DNA of 64,000 nt from contig NZ_CP102099.1 of the NCBI RefSeq assembly GCF_024582815.1, forward strand, positions 248,001-312,000, given 5' to 3'. A model generated the notes under the pieces. It worked only from the letters and a program-made list of their open reading frames with translations, ran no database searches and was not told the origin of the DNA. The position numbers and the translations under genes were made by a program. The stretch comes from Acinetobacter colistiniresistens (GTDB lineage: Bacteria > Pseudomonadota > Gammaproteobacteria > Pseudomonadales > Moraxellaceae). Position 1 is the stretch's first letter. Every line of letters starts with the position of its first letter. Positions 27,410 through 36,829 of this stretch are shown here, piece after piece.

Positions 27410-27823
27410 TTAAGGACGTTCAGCATATTGTGGTAAATCATCAGCGATACAATCCCATTCTGCTTTAGAAGCCGCAAAAATATGCATGCTTGGTTTTTGC
27501 TGTAATGGCGTATCTAAAGTCCCGATACGTAGACGATAATGCGCTGGTGTATCGGTCTTGATACTCATAATCGGCGAACCACATTCTGCACAGAAACAAC
27601 GTTGTGTCGTTTCAGTCGACTGAAACTTTTTCAGTAAATGCTCACCTTGGGTAATCTTGAAATCACTAATTTTAATCGGTGCATTAGTTGCAAAAGCCGT
27701 GCCGTTTGCTTTACGGCAGCGCTGACAATGGCACTGTATGATCTCTCCGATTTCACCATGAATCTCATAATGAATTCCATCACATAAACAACTGCCACGA
27801 TACACGGGTGAAGCTTGAGACAT
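27410..27823 (-). CDS. GFA/CENP-V-fold zinc protein
   Basis: The 137-residue protein has the GFA zinc-site cysteines: GSCLCDGIHYEI, QCHCQRCRKANG and CFCAECGSPI. The family is named after the glutathione-dependent formaldehyde-activating enzyme, though most members have unknown substrates. It is upstream of the flavin reductase gene in a likely two-gene unit. Confidence 0.88.
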   Translation of the reverse strand: MSQASPVYRGSCLCDGIHYEIHGEIGEIIQCHCQRCRKANGTAFATNAPIKISDFKITQGEHLLKKFQSTETTQRCFCAECGSPIMSIKTDTPAHYRLRIGTLDTPLQQKPSMHIFAASKAEWDCIADDLPQYAERP

Positions 27824-27957
27824 ATCCCTATTCCTGATAAGTATTTACTCAAAACTAGCATTTTTAAACGCCGTATAACAAGGTAAATATGCTCAAGCAA
27901 TGCAATGACATTTTCATGCGCTTTGCTCAAACTGAACGGGCTACCCGATGGCCTCAC

Positions 27958-28617
27958 TCAACTGATCAAGGCAGAAAATACCCCAATGATCATCACGTAG
28001 AACAGGATCGGTAAGCCTAAAAACCAAAATTTTGCCCATCCATTGGTCTTAAACACCTGAGTCGCACCGCGATAGCTGACCCAACACGATAAGAATAAAA
28101 ATGGAACCGGAATGAATCCTAAAAAAGTCGAGTAGTTATAGGCGTCCAAATAATTTGGATATAACACGGTTTGAATCGCCGTTGTAATCACAATCGGCAG
28201 TACAAAGACCAAGGATTGCAATACATACACATGTCGAGCAAGCTGCGGATCAGCCTCTTTTGCACCAGAAAACTGTAATCTTTTTTTATACCACCAACCT
28301 TGAATCAACCATGTAATCACGGCAGAAATAATTCCGATGCCCAACACCCATAACCAGTAACTCAACCATGATGCCGTAACCCAATGGATCAGTGGTCTAA
28401 TCCCACCTGTTTCAGCACTCAATATTTTTTGATCAACCCGATCCATGACCCCAACGATACCAATCAAATAAGCTGCAAAAATGATGCTTTTATGATGGTA
28501 AATCGTAGACTGAGCAAAAAATTTCTGAGGTTGGAAAAACAGGCGGAATAAGTTGCTCAATTGAAATGGTTTGATGATCTCGTTGTTTTGTGTTCCCACC
28601 GTTGGTTCTATATTCAT
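27958..28617 (-). CDS. Polytopic membrane protein of unknown function
   Basis: The 219 residues include about five hydrophobic segments (near 47-60, 80-108, 135-150, 160-180 and 195-218) after a soluble N-terminus. The layout is reminiscent of Yip1-type proteins, but no diagnostic motif is visible. It is separate from its neighbours by over 80 bp on both sides. Confidence 0.7.
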   Translation of the reverse strand: MNIEPTVGTQNNEIIKPFQLSNLFRLFFQPQKFFAQSTIYHHKSIIFAAYLIGIVGVMDRVDQKILSAETGGIRPLIHWVTASWLSYWLWVLGIGIISAVITWLIQGWWYKKRLQFSGAKEADPQLARHVYVLQSLVFVLPIVITTAIQTVLYPNYLDAYNYSTFLGFIPVPFLFLSCWVSYRGATQVFKTNGWAKFWFLGLPILFYVMIIGVFSALIS

Positions 28618-28697
28618 ATACCCTCTCCATCATGTGATTTAGATTATTTTTATTAATGCGCTATGGCTCATCACCTATGAAAAAACATGGCATGATC

Positions 28698-29885
28698 TTA
28701 TTCGATAAAAGCATGCACCCCTTCTGCTGCTGCACGTCCAGTGGCGAAACAGGCCGTCAGTAAGTAGCCTCCTGTCGGTGCATCCCAATCCAGCATTTCA
28801 CCACAGCAAAAGACTGAAGGATTAGATTGCAATTGCAGTTGTGGAGATAAGACCGCTTGCTTTACCCCTCCCGCACAGCTAATCGCTTCTTCAATGGGAC
28901 GAAACCCCTCTAAAGGAATACACAGCTGCTTGATCTGCTGAGCCATTTGCTTGGCATCCGACCATAGGTTTTTTGCCACGATTTCACGTAGCAAATTAAT
29001 TTTCACCGTATCCAGACCTGCTTTACGCCATAGATTGGTTAAGGATTGCTTTTTATTGCCCTGTAATTTCTTTTCTAATTGCTCAAGACTCAGGTCTGGG
29101 AGTAAATCTAAATGGAGTTGCAGCGTTTGCTGTTGTGCTATCTGCGCTCTTAGCTCACGACCCAATTTATAAATCACACCACTTTCAAAACCATAATGGG
29201 TAATGATGATATCGCCATGTGTCTGCTGTTCAGGTCTGACCCATGCATTGACACGTTTTAAAGGTTGGCCAAAGCACTCCTGCATAAATGGCGACCATGT
29301 TTTCAGCACGCCTGCATTACTGGCTTGGAACGGCTCAATTTCATTTTTTGAGAGCCATGGCTGCCATGCCCCATCACTGCCTAACTGCGACCATGATACT
29401 GCGCCACAGGCCAAAATAATCGCATCATAAGTTACACTAAAGCGCTGAGTTTGGTTCTCAATCGTGAGTTGATTTTCAGATAAATCCACACAACGATGAC
29501 GATAATGGAACTTCACCCCATCGGCCATTAAACGTTTCAGCCATGCACGTAGTAATGGGGCTGCTTTCATTTCAACCGGAAAAATCCGACCTGAACTGCC
29601 GACATAGGATTCAATGCCCAAGCCCTGCATCCAGTCCTGAATCCACGTTGCATCCCATTGCCTGACCCAAGGCGCTAACCATTGCGTCTGATCATAACGT
29701 TGTATAAACGCCTCAACAGGCTCAGCATGGGAAATGTTTAACCCCGTTTTGCCTGCCATTAGGAACTTACGTGCCGCCGAAGGTTTCTGTTCAAACACAT
29801 CGATTTCATAATCATATTGACTGAGGACTTCAGCAGCCATCAGACCTGCTGGGCCAGCACCAATAATCGCAACACGTTTAGGCAT
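28698..29885 (-). CDS. HI0933/TIGR03862-type FAD flavoprotein
   Basis: The 395-residue protein has an FAD Rossmann motif at the very start (VAIIGAGPAGLMAAEVL), the SSGRIFPVEMKA segment and a C-terminal WDAPTGGYLLTACFATGRAA typical of HI0933-like oxidoreductases. The ATG at 29885 is chosen because it overlaps the stop of the TrmB-like gene (ATGCCTAA) and puts the FAD motif at the N-terminus; a 16-codon upstream extension would run inside that gene. The substrate is unknown. Confidence 0.88.
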   Translation of the reverse strand: MPKRVAIIGAGPAGLMAAEVLSQYDYEIDVFEQKPSAARKFLMAGKTGLNISHAEPVEAFIQRYDQTQWLAPWVRQWDATWIQDWMQGLGIESYVGSSGRIFPVEMKAAPLLRAWLKRLMADGVKFHYRHRCVDLSENQLTIENQTQRFSVTYDAIILACGAVSWSQLGSDGAWQPWLSKNEIEPFQASNAGVLKTWSPFMQECFGQPLKRVNAWVRPEQQTHGDIIITHYGFESGVIYKLGRELRAQIAQQQTLQLHLDLLPDLSLEQLEKKLQGNKKQSLTNLWRKAGLDTVKINLLREIVAKNLWSDAKQMAQQIKQLCIPLEGFRPIEEAISCAGGVKQAVLSPQLQLQSNPSVFCCGEMLDWDAPTGGYLLTACFATGRAAAEGVHAFIE

Positions 29886-30522
29886 CAGACTGCTCTTGTG
29901 CATTTTGTCCTTGCAACGGCGCAAAATCATCAAAGCGGGTGGTATAACCTTCTGGCTTGCGAATAATCAACTGTTGGCACAGTTCGTCTCGCTCCAGATA
30001 TTTAATTTCAAAATGGGTTCGCGCAGAGTCTGCAGCAATTTTTTGCTTTTCAAAGGGCAGTTTCCACAGTTCAAGTAACTGCTGCTCAGCTTCATCAATA
30101 TATTCAGGAATATTACTTGCGAGTGTAATCGTGCCATTCGGCTGAAGGCGTGAAAGTAAAAATTCGAAGAATGGCATATTTAACCAGCGCTGTGCGGGAT
30201 TATGCGGCTCTGGATTCGGATACAGAATAAAGAACTGCTCCACTTGTGCAGGGAACAAGGCATGCACCACCCAAGGCAGTGCATCGGCATGAATCGGGTG
30301 CAGGTGCTCACGTGGTTCTAATTGATGCTGCTTCTGCATCGCCACAAATTTTTCTTTGGTTCGCTCAATTGCATACAACGTGTTGTGTGGATTTTGCCCG
30401 GTAAAGAGTAAGGCATGTTTACCTTTGCCCGCCCCAATTTCAACGCAAATTGGCGTATTGGGAATGGCAATAAAATCACGAGGGGCTTGCATACGTTGTG
30501 CTTGAAATTGACGAATCGACAT
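29878..30522 (-). CDS. TrmB-family SAM-dependent methyltransferase
   Basis: The 214-residue protein has the SAM motif CVEIGAGKGKHALLF (about residues 26-40) and the order of motifs of tRNA (guanine-46-N7)-methyltransferase, with a C-terminal ARTHFEIKYLERDE. However, the usual PDPW-K-KRHxKRR loop reads YPNPEPHNPAQRW, lacking the basic residues. It may be a divergent TrmB or a paralogue with another substrate. It overlaps the next flavoprotein gene by 8 bp, so translation is coupled. Confidence 0.75.
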   Translation of the reverse strand: MSIRQFQAQRMQAPRDFIAIPNTPICVEIGAGKGKHALLFTGQNPHNTLYAIERTKEKFVAMQKQHQLEPREHLHPIHADALPWVVHALFPAQVEQFFILYPNPEPHNPAQRWLNMPFFEFLLSRLQPNGTITLASNIPEYIDEAEQQLLELWKLPFEKQKIAADSARTHFEIKYLERDELCQQLIIRKPEGYTTRFDDFAPLQGQNAQEQSDA

Positions 30523-30613
30523 AATCTCATCAAACTATCTAGAAATCGGCATAAGTCTAACAACTCACCTTACTTTTGCCTAATCTATTTATTTTATGTT
30601 TTAGGAATTTTCT

Positions 30614-30805
30614 ATGCCACGTACATTTCCTTGCCCCCGTTGTGGTGAAGCCAGCACTTGGGAAGGTAACGAATTTCGTCCGTTTTGCTCAGAACGTTGC
30701 AAGTTGATTGATCTTGGTGCCTGGGCCAGCGATGAATACAAACTCCCAACTCAGGATGCACCCCAAGCAGATCTCAAACGCCATGAAGATGATTATGAAG
30801 ATTAA
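30614..30805 (+). CDS. yacG: DNA gyrase inhibitor / zinc-finger protein YacG
   Basis: The 63-residue protein has the four-cysteine zinc site C7-x2-C10...C25-x3-C29 followed by KLIDLGAWASDEYKLP, which is the YacG signature. YacG binds GyrB and inhibits gyrase in E. coli. The acidic tail RHEDDYED is typical. It is divergent from the TrmB-like gene. Confidence 0.93.
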   Translation: MPRTFPCPRCGEASTWEGNEFRPFCSERCKLIDLGAWASDEYKLPTQDAPQADLKRHEDDYED

Positions 30806-30823
30806 TCATCTTCTTCTCTGTAG

Positions 30824-31885
30824 CTAAGACCAGATTCGATTCAACACATTTAACCAGTTGTTCCAGCAGATTTTCTCAATCAGTGCAGCTGAATAATGAC
30901 GCTGTTGCATGGCTGCAACCAGCAGAGGTAAACCCGCCACATCCCTCAACTCGTTACTGACCAACGCCCCATCGAAATCTGAACCCAGCCCAATATGATC
31001 TTCTCCGAGACGATCCATCATATATTCCAGATGATCGAGGATTAACTCTAATGGCGTATCTGCATTTCGCTGTCCATCGGCACGCAAAAATGCCACATCA
31101 AAATTCACCCCAACCATACCTTGGCTGTCACGGATCGCGTTGAGTTGTCTATCAGTTAGATTGCGTGCCTGCGGGCAGAGTGCGTGCGCATTGGAATGCG
31201 TCGCGATCAGAGGTTGCTGTAAAATATCCACCGTGTCCCAGAATGCTCGTTCATTCATATGTGACACATCCACCAGCATTTTTTTCTCGGTGCAGCGTTT
31301 GATTAACGCTTTGCCTTCATTCGTTAGTCCCTCACCGGTATCAGGTGAATGCGGAAAACGGGCATTTAAACCATGTCCAAATCGGCTGACCCTGTTCCAT
31401 AGAGGGCCAAGACTGCGCAGTCCTGCTTGGTAAAAAACATCGAGCAAGTCCGAGTTGTACTGTAAGGCTTCCGCACCTTCCATATGCAGCACCATGGCCA
31501 GTTTGCCTTGTATGCGGCAATCCTGAATCTGTTGCACCGAAGTACACAGTTGAATCTGCGCCGAAGCCAGAACCATTTGTTGTGCCAGCCCGAGTTGTGC
31601 CAAGCAAATCTGCTCCATCTGCTGTTGGCTAAAATCATCGGCCTGAAGCTCAAATAACTTATCAGGATGATGTTGTTTGACATAGGCAAAAGGCGGTAGA
31701 AAAATCGCAAACATACCCCCGACAAAACCTGCTTGCTGGCAGCGCTTTAAATCAAGTTGTCCTGCCAACTGCGCATGAGTAAAAGCCTGCACAGGATCAG
31801 TTGCATCGCTGAGCCATAAGCGGGTCAGTAGATCATTATGCCCGTCAAAAACTGCAACCTTGTGGTGATTCAAGCCATACGTCAT
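30824..31885 (-). CDS. Membrane dipeptidase-family peptidase, last gene of the pqq operon
   Basis: The 353-residue protein belongs to the renal dipeptidase (M19) family: [11 protein letters not shown] (metal ligands H16, D18), [26 protein letters not shown] and LGSDFDGA. There is no signal peptide, so it is cytoplasmic despite the family name. Its start overlaps the pqqE stop by 4 bp, placing it in the pqq operon. PQQ biosynthesis needs peptide processing after PqqE, usually by PqqF/G; no such gene is seen here, so a processing role for this peptidase is a reasonable but unproven inference. Confidence 0.88.
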   Translation of the reverse strand: MTYGLNHHKVAVFDGHNDLLTRLWLSDATDPVQAFTHAQLAGQLDLKRCQQAGFVGGMFAIFLPPFAYVKQHHPDKLFELQADDFSQQQMEQICLAQLGLAQQMVLASAQIQLCTSVQQIQDCRIQGKLAMVLHMEGAEALQYNSDLLDVFYQAGLRSLGPLWNRVSRFGHGLNARFPHSPDTGEGLTNEGKALIKRCTEKKMLVDVSHMNERAFWDTVDILQQPLIATHSNAHALCPQARNLTDRQLNAIRDSQGMVGVNFDVAFLRADGQRNADTPLELILDHLEYMMDRLGEDHIGLGSDFDGALVSNELRDVAGLPLLVAAMQQRHYSAALIEKICWNNWLNVLNRIWS

Positions 31886-33045
31886 GACCCAGACCCATCG
31901 CTCAGACTGTGCACCGGAATTTTTTGTTGAGTTGATAATTGTTTTGAGTTTCTACTATTGCGGAATACCAGTTGAGCCAATGCGACATCTTGTTCACTTT
32001 CACGGCGTGCTTGCTCAATCAGATGATGGTACGCAGATTTACCACATACTGGATCGGCATTGGCAGCATCACCCGTCAGCATATAGGCCTGACAACGGCA
32101 CCCCCCAAAGTCTTTCTGCTTGTCCGGGCAACTACGGCAGCTTTCTGGCATCCATGCATCACCACGGAAATGATTAAAGCCAGAGGACCGGTACCAAATC
32201 TCTGACAAGGTATGATCACGGACATTCGGAAAAGCAATCGGTAACTGCCGTGCTGCATGACAAGGCAGCGCCATACCGTCTGGTGCCACCGTAAAGAAGA
32301 TTTTGCCCCAGCCGTTCATACAGGCTTTAGGCCGTTGTTCATAATAATCAGGAACCACAAAGATCAACTTACACGGATGATTTTGCTGACGAAGTTTGTC
32401 ACGATAGGCATTGGTCAGTTGCTCTGCACGTGTCAACTGCGCTTGTGTCGGTAACAGGCCTTGCCGATTTAAAAAAGCCCAGCCATAGAACTGGCAGATA
32501 GCCAGTTCAACCGTATCAGCATTCAGTTCTAAACACAGTTCAATAATCTGTTCAATCTGATCGATATTATGCCGATGGATCACAAAGTTCAGTACCATCG
32601 GATAGTCATATTGCTTGACCAGACGGCACATCTCATATTTTTGTGCAAAGGCATGCATCGAACCCGCCAAAGCATCATTAACCACGGGATCACTGGCCTG
32701 AAAACTGATCTGGATATGGTCTAGACCAGCCTGTTTGAGTTGGGCGATACGTTGTTCTGTCAGTCCCATCCCAGACGTGATCAGATTGGTATAAAATCCT
32801 TTTTGGTGGGCATGGGCAACCAATTGCTCCAGATCTTGTCGAACCAAAGGTTCCCCCCCTGAAAAGCCCAGTTGAACTGCACCCATCTGGCGTGCCTGAT
32901 CAAACACATCACACCATTGCTGCGTGGTCAGCTCATTTTTATGTTGGGCATAATCCAAAGGATTGGAGCAATAAGGACATTGCAACGGGCAACGATAGGT
33001 CAACTCGGCCAAAAGCCAGAGCGGTAAGCCAATGCCCTCGGTCAT
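31882..33045 (-). CDS. pqqE: PqqA peptide cyclase PqqE (radical SAM)
   Basis: The 387-residue radical SAM/SPASM enzyme has C19-x3-C23-x2-C26 in [12 protein letters not shown] and C-terminal auxiliary-cluster cysteines in [17 protein letters not shown] and [17 protein letters not shown]. It forms the carbon-carbon bond between Glu and Tyr of PqqA on the PqqD-PqqA complex. Its start overlaps the pqqD stop by 4 bp and its stop overlaps the dipeptidase start. Confidence 0.96.
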   Translation of the reverse strand: MTEGIGLPLWLLAELTYRCPLQCPYCSNPLDYAQHKNELTTQQWCDVFDQARQMGAVQLGFSGGEPLVRQDLEQLVAHAHQKGFYTNLITSGMGLTEQRIAQLKQAGLDHIQISFQASDPVVNDALAGSMHAFAQKYEMCRLVKQYDYPMVLNFVIHRHNIDQIEQIIELCLELNADTVELAICQFYGWAFLNRQGLLPTQAQLTRAEQLTNAYRDKLRQQNHPCKLIFVVPDYYEQRPKACMNGWGKIFFTVAPDGMALPCHAARQLPIAFPNVRDHTLSEIWYRSSGFNHFRGDAWMPESCRSCPDKQKDFGGCRCQAYMLTGDAANADPVCGKSAYHHLIEQARRESEQDVALAQLVFRNSRNSKQLSTQQKIPVHSLSDGSGS

Positions 33046-33326
33046 CGTAAATCGATCCAGTAATGTTGTTGGGCAACCTGCATATAATCGACCACATCCT
33101 GCTCGATTTCGGCAAGATCCCCAAACTGCTGTTTTAACTGCGAAATAATGGCCGAAACCGTTCGCTGTCCATCAATGTTTTGTCCAATGGCGCCAGCACT
33201 GTCATTAAGCTTGATCATGCCTTCCGGATATAAAATGACAAAGGCATTTTGGGCAGGTTCAAACTGAAAACGGTAGCCTTGGCGCCAAGTCGGTATCTGA
33301 TTTAAATCAAAAGCTGGATTAGTCAC
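33042..33326 (-). CDS. pqqD: PQQ biosynthesis peptide chaperone PqqD
   Basis: The 94-residue winged-helix RRE protein has [23 protein letters not shown] and the [17 protein letters not shown] segment typical of PqqD. It binds PqqA and presents it to PqqE. It overlaps pqqC by 8 bp and pqqE by 4 bp. Confidence 0.95.
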   Translation of the reverse strand: MTNPAFDLNQIPTWRQGYRFQFEPAQNAFVILYPEGMIKLNDSAGAIGQNIDGQRTVSAIISQLKQQFGDLAEIEQDVVDYMQVAQQHYWIDLR

Positions 33327-34077
33327 GAAATAGCCCCTTATGCCAAACAGGTTGTGATGTTACGGTGTGATACGGCGCTTGCTCATGCACATAAGCCAAA
33401 GTCAGTGCATCCAAAATACTCCACAGAATATCCAGCTTAAACTGCAAGATTTCCAACATACGTTGTTGTTGCTCATACGTTGTGAAGGAATCTAAGGTAA
33501 TACTCAGCCCATGCTCCACATCACGACGTGCCTGACTTAAACGCGAGCGGAAATATTCATAGCCCTGATCATCAATCCACGGATAATGTTGTGGCCATGA
33601 ATCAAGCCGTGACTGGTGGATTTGTGGTGCAAACAATTCGGTTAGGGAACTACTGGCTGCTTCGCGCCATGATGCCCGGCGGGCAAAATTGACATAGGCG
33701 TCCACAGCAAAACGCACCCCTGGCAAAACCAACTGTTCCGAAATGACCTGTTCACAGGTCAGACCTACGGCCTCTGCCAAACGCAGCCATGCCTCACGAC
33801 CGCCACCATCAGGATATTCACCATCCTGATCAAGCATGCGTTGGATCCATTCCTGACGGACGCGCTGATCTGGGCAATTGGCCATAATCGCCGCGTCTTT
33901 CAGGGGAATATTAATTTGATAATAATAGCGATTGGCAACCCAAGCTTGAATTTGCTGCTGAGTCGCTTTGCCTTCATACATCATCACATGAAAAGGATGG
34001 TAGATATGATAATACTGACCTTTGTCCAGAATGGCCTGTTTAAACTGTTCTACACTTAAAACTGCTGTTGCTGGCAT
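33319..34077 (-). CDS. pqqC: Pyrroloquinoline-quinone synthase PqqC
   Basis: The 252-residue all-helical oxidase starts [20 protein letters not shown]. It catalyses the last step, ring closure and eight-electron oxidation to [34 protein letters not shown] and the His/Tyr/Arg-rich active site match PqqC. The ATG at 34077 has AAGGGG 6 bp upstream and is chosen over earlier in-frame ATGs, which lie inside the pqqB end. It is 10 bp downstream of pqqB. Confidence 0.95.
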   Translation of the reverse strand: MPATAVLSVEQFKQAILDKGQYYHIYHPFHVMMYEGKATQQQIQAWVANRYYYQINIPLKDAAIMANCPDQRVRQEWIQRMLDQDGEYPDGGGREAWLRLAEAVGLTCEQVISEQLVLPGVRFAVDAYVNFARRASWREAASSSLTELFAPQIHQSRLDSWPQHYPWIDDQGYEYFRSRLSQARRDVEHGLSITLDSFTTYEQQQRMLEILQFKLDILWSILDALTLAYVHEQAPYHTVTSQPVWHKGLFRD

Positions 34078-34087
34078 CAACATCCCC

Positions 34088-34999
34088 TTAAAGTTCGATC
34101 TGCATGCCATCATAGGCAACTTCAACAGCATTGGCCTTGAGTTCAGCCAATTCAGCCGAGTTTTCGTTTAAAATCGGATTGGTATTGTTGATATGAATCA
34201 GGACTTTGCGTGGTCGACTCAATTGCTTTAAATACGATAATGAGCCGCCTTCACCACTGATATATAAATGACCCATTTCGCGGCCGGTTTTGCTTCCCAC
34301 GCCCGTTTGTTGCATTTCATCATCCGACCAGAGCGTACCATCAATCATGACACAATCAGACTGCTGCATAATCTGCATGATTGGCTCATCAATCTTTCCA
34401 AGCCCCGGCGCATAGAACAATTGTTTCTGTGTTTTATGATCCTTGATTATCAAGGCAATATTGTCACCTTCATGCGGATCATGACGATGTGGTGAATACG
34501 GAGGCGCTGCACTTTGAATCACCCAAGGTATAAACTCCAACGTCTCAAAACCAGCAATCTTAAATGCCTGTTGAGGGTCAATCTTCTGGTAGCGTAGTCC
34601 GCCATTCCAGTGCTTGAGCATATTAAAAACCGGAAAGCCTGTGCTCAGGTCCTGATACACCATCTCGGTACACCAGACATTTATTGGGCAACCTTCCCTC
34701 AAGCTTAAAAGACCCGTGGTGTGATCCAGTTGGCTGTCCATCAAGATCACATCACGAATCCCGGTATCTCGTAATTTTCGGGCTGGCTGAGCGGCCTTAA
34801 AAGCAAATAATTGCTGACGAATATCTGGCGAAGCGTTTAACAAGATCCAGTCTATGCCATTTTCAGAAAGGGCAATGGATGATTGTGTGCGTACTTTGGC
34901 TTGAATACGACCTGTACGAAGACCATGACAATTGGGGCAATTACAGTTCCATTGCGGAAAGCCTCCACCAGCAGCGGAACCTAAAATATAAATATACAT
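34088..34999 (-). CDS. pqqB: PQQ biosynthesis protein PqqB
   Basis: The 303-residue MBL-fold protein starts [20 protein letters not shown] with the zinc-binding CNCPNC cluster. [16 protein letters not shown] replaces the normal HxHxDH motif, as is standard in PqqB. It is implicated in hydroxylation of the PQQ precursor. It is separated from pqqA by a strong hairpin. Confidence 0.96.
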   Translation of the reverse strand: MYIYILGSAAGGGFPQWNCNCPNCHGLRTGRIQAKVRTQSSIALSENGIDWILLNASPDIRQQLFAFKAAQPARKLRDTGIRDVILMDSQLDHTTGLLSLREGCPINVWCTEMVYQDLSTGFPVFNMLKHWNGGLRYQKIDPQQAFKIAGFETLEFIPWVIQSAAPPYSPHRHDPHEGDNIALIIKDHKTQKQLFYAPGLGKIDEPIMQIMQQSDCVMIDGTLWSDDEMQQTGVGSKTGREMGHLYISGEGGSLSYLKQLSRPRKVLIHINNTNPILNENSAELAELKANAVEVAYDGMQIEL

Positions 35000-35024
35000 A
35001 AAGATGATTTCTTATTAGAAAAGA

Positions 35025-35050
35025 TAAGCCCTAGACGTGACTAGGGCTTA
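35025..35050 (-). terminator. Hairpin between pqqA and pqqB (attenuator)
   Basis: TAAGCCCTAG and CTAGGGCTTA form a perfect 10-bp stem with a 6-nt loop, followed on the minus strand by TCTTTTCT. It is a partial terminator that would yield more pqqA than pqqBCDE message. Confidence 0.8.
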
Positions 35051-35072
35051 GTATAAATTTTGTGATAAAGCA

Positions 35073-35147
35073 TTAACGAACTTCGAAGTACATGGTCACT
35101 TCGAATCCAATACGAACATCGGTAAAAGCAGGTTTCGTCCATTGCAT
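35073..35147 (-). CDS. pqqA: PQQ precursor peptide PqqA
   Basis: The 24-residue peptide begins [15 protein letters not shown] and contains the substrate pair Glu16 and Tyr20 (E-V-T-M-Y), whose carbons become PQQ. The length and wording agree with Acinetobacter PqqA. GGAGACG lies 5 bp before the ATG. Confidence 0.95.
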   Translation of the reverse strand: MQWTKPAFTDVRIGFEVTMYFEVR

Positions 35148-35170
35148 AAAATCGTCTCCAATCTGTTTTC

Positions 35171-35198
35171 ATCGTATAAAAATAAACGACATGTTCAA
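35171..35198 (-). promoter_or_regulatory. Candidate pqqA promoter
   Basis: On the minus strand, TTGAAC (-35, 35193-35198) and TACGAT (-10, 35171-35176) are spaced by 16 bp, 24 bp before the pqqA start. It survives between pqqA and the IS insertion. Confidence 0.5.
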
Positions 35199-35250
35199 TT
35201 TGAATAAAACGTTCACGATTTGATTCTAATTAAAAAAGGTGAATTTGTAG

Positions 35251-35258
35251 ACATTCCC
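35251..35258. repeat. Target-site duplication, left, of IS copy 1
   Basis: ACATTCCC directly abuts the IS and is repeated at 36575-36582 on the other side, an 8-bp duplication as IS256-family elements make. Confidence 0.95.
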
Positions 35259-36574
35259 GGGACTGTTCTAAATTTTGTGTAAGTACTTAATTTTCATTTA
35301 TCCTTCAGAGGATAATTACAAAAGGTACTTCACATGGATGAAGCAACAATCAAAAGTATGGCTGCCGAATTGGCTAAAGGTCTAAAAACACCAGAAGACT
35401 TAAACCAAATGACAGCAGTCTTTAAAAAATTCATGATTGAAACTGCACTCAATACTGAACTTTCAGACCATCTCGGTTATGAAAAGCATCAGTCCAGGAA
35501 AGGCTCAAATAGCCGTAATGGGTTTAGTTCTAAAACCATTACAACTCAAGATGGACAACTGGCTTTAGATATTCCCCGTGATCGAGAAGGTTCATTTGAG
35601 CCACAAATTATCAAAAGCACCAAACACGCATCACCAGTATGGATGACCAAATCCTCTCACTGTATGCAAAAGGAATGACTAATAGGGAAATTGTAGCCTT
35701 CTTCAAAGAAATGTACGATGCCGATGTCTCAGCATCTCTCATCAGCAAAGTTACCGATGCTGTGATTGAGCAAGTGACTGAGTGGCAAAATAGAGCCTTA
35801 GATAGCCTTTATCCTGTTGTCTATCTTGACTGTATTGTTGTCAAAGTCCGTCAGCACTCCAATGTGATTAACAAGTCCGTATACCTTGCTTTAGGCATCA
35901 ATATGGATGGACAAAAGAATTACTGGGTATGTGGATTGCTCAGACAGAAGGTGCCAAATTCTGGCTGTCAGTCATGACAGAGCTAAAAAATCGAGGAGTA
36001 CAGGATATTCTTGTTGCCTGTGTAGATGGATTAAAAGGCTTTCCTGACGCGATAGCCTCCGTTTACCCTCATACTGATATTCAACTGTGTATCGTGCATG
36101 TTGTACGCAATAGCCTGAGATTTGTAAGCTGGAAAGACTACAAGGCTGTTACCTCGGGTCTGAAAGCGATTTATCAGGCAAGTACAGAGGAAAATGCTTT
36201 AAAGTCCCTAGACATCTTCTGTGATCAATGGAATCACCAGTATCCCAAAATTGGAGAATCCTGGCGGGCCAATTGGGAAAATATCCGAACGATCTTTAGC
36301 TATCCAGCCGAAATACGTCATGCAATTTATACAACAAATGCGATTGAGTCGTTGAATAGCGTAATACGCCATTCAACGAAGAAGAGGAAAATCTTTTCAT
36401 CTGATGACTCAGTAAAGAAGGTCATTTACTTAGCAACATCAAATGCTGCGAAGAAATGGACGATGCCAATTCAAAATTGGCGTTTAGCAATGAATTGGTT
36501 TACGATTCAGTTCGATGATCGATTAAAAGATCATTTATAAAAAATGGAACTTACACAAAATAATTTACAGGCTC
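35259..36574 (+). mobile_element. IS256-family insertion sequence, copy 1
   Basis: The 1316-bp element has imperfect 26-bp terminal inverted repeats (left starting GGGACTGTTCTAAATTTTGT, right read inward GAGCCTGTAAATTATTTTGT; the inner 13 bp are identical) and an 8-bp direct target duplication ACATTCCC. The transposase is of the IS256 (mutator) family and near identical to the copy at 43654-44968. It resembles ISAba26-type elements of Acinetobacter; this name was not checked by search. It lies about 110 bp upstream of pqqA, reading away from it. Confidence 0.95.
35334..36540 (+). pseudogene. IS256-family transposase, frameshifted (copy 1)
   Basis: The reading frame starts MDEATIKSMAAELAKGL and ends FTIQFDDRLKDHL, but crosses two -1 shifts in A-runs: at 35613-35616 (4 A where 5 would restore IIKKHQTRITSMDDQ) and at 35913-35916 (4 A versus 5 in the other copy, breaking GQKELLGMWIAQ). 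The DDE-type core pieces YLDCIVVKVR, ILVACVDGLKGF and IYTTNAIESLN are all present in the joined product. Either the element is inactive or the shifts are base-count errors in homopolymers. Confidence 0.85.
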
Positions 36575-36582
36575 ACATTCCC
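36575..36582. repeat. Target-site duplication, right, of IS copy 1
   Basis: ACATTCCC repeats the 8 bp on the left flank of the IS. Confidence 0.95.
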
Positions 36583-36782
36583 AGTCAAAGATATTGTTCG
36601 ATAATTGTGAGTTTTTTCTACGCTTCGGTATCTTTTCTTGTTATACCTTCTGCTCATATTCAGTCATGCCCAACAGCAGAGGACTTATTATTGCGCACTT
36701 CACATGATTTATTGATTTAGCAATGAAACCGCTAAGCGTGCTTCATCGAAAAAAATAGCACTATGCCTGCTGAGAGAACAAA

Positions 36783-36812
36783 CCTCTGTATAAAACAAGC
36801 GTTATACAGAGG
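36783..36812 (-). terminator. Hairpin downstream of the MBL hydrolase gene
   Basis: CCTCTGTATAA and TTATACAGAGG form a perfect 11-bp stem with an 8-nt loop. On the minus strand it is followed by TTTGTTCT, a weak T tract, so it is a likely but not ideal terminator. The rest of 36583-36829 holds nothing recognisable. Confidence 0.6.
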
Positions 36813-36829
36813 AACAATTACGACTAAAC

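Noticed and set aside
28698..29933. Upstream start of the flavoprotein at 29933
   Set aside because: It would place 16 unconserved residues before the FAD motif and lie deep inside the TrmB-like gene; the overlapping ATG at 29885 explains the junction better.
35334..36540. Programmed frameshifting in the IS transposase
   Set aside because: IS256-family transposases are normally a single frame. The shifts occur at different A-runs in the two copies, which suits decay or sequencing error better.
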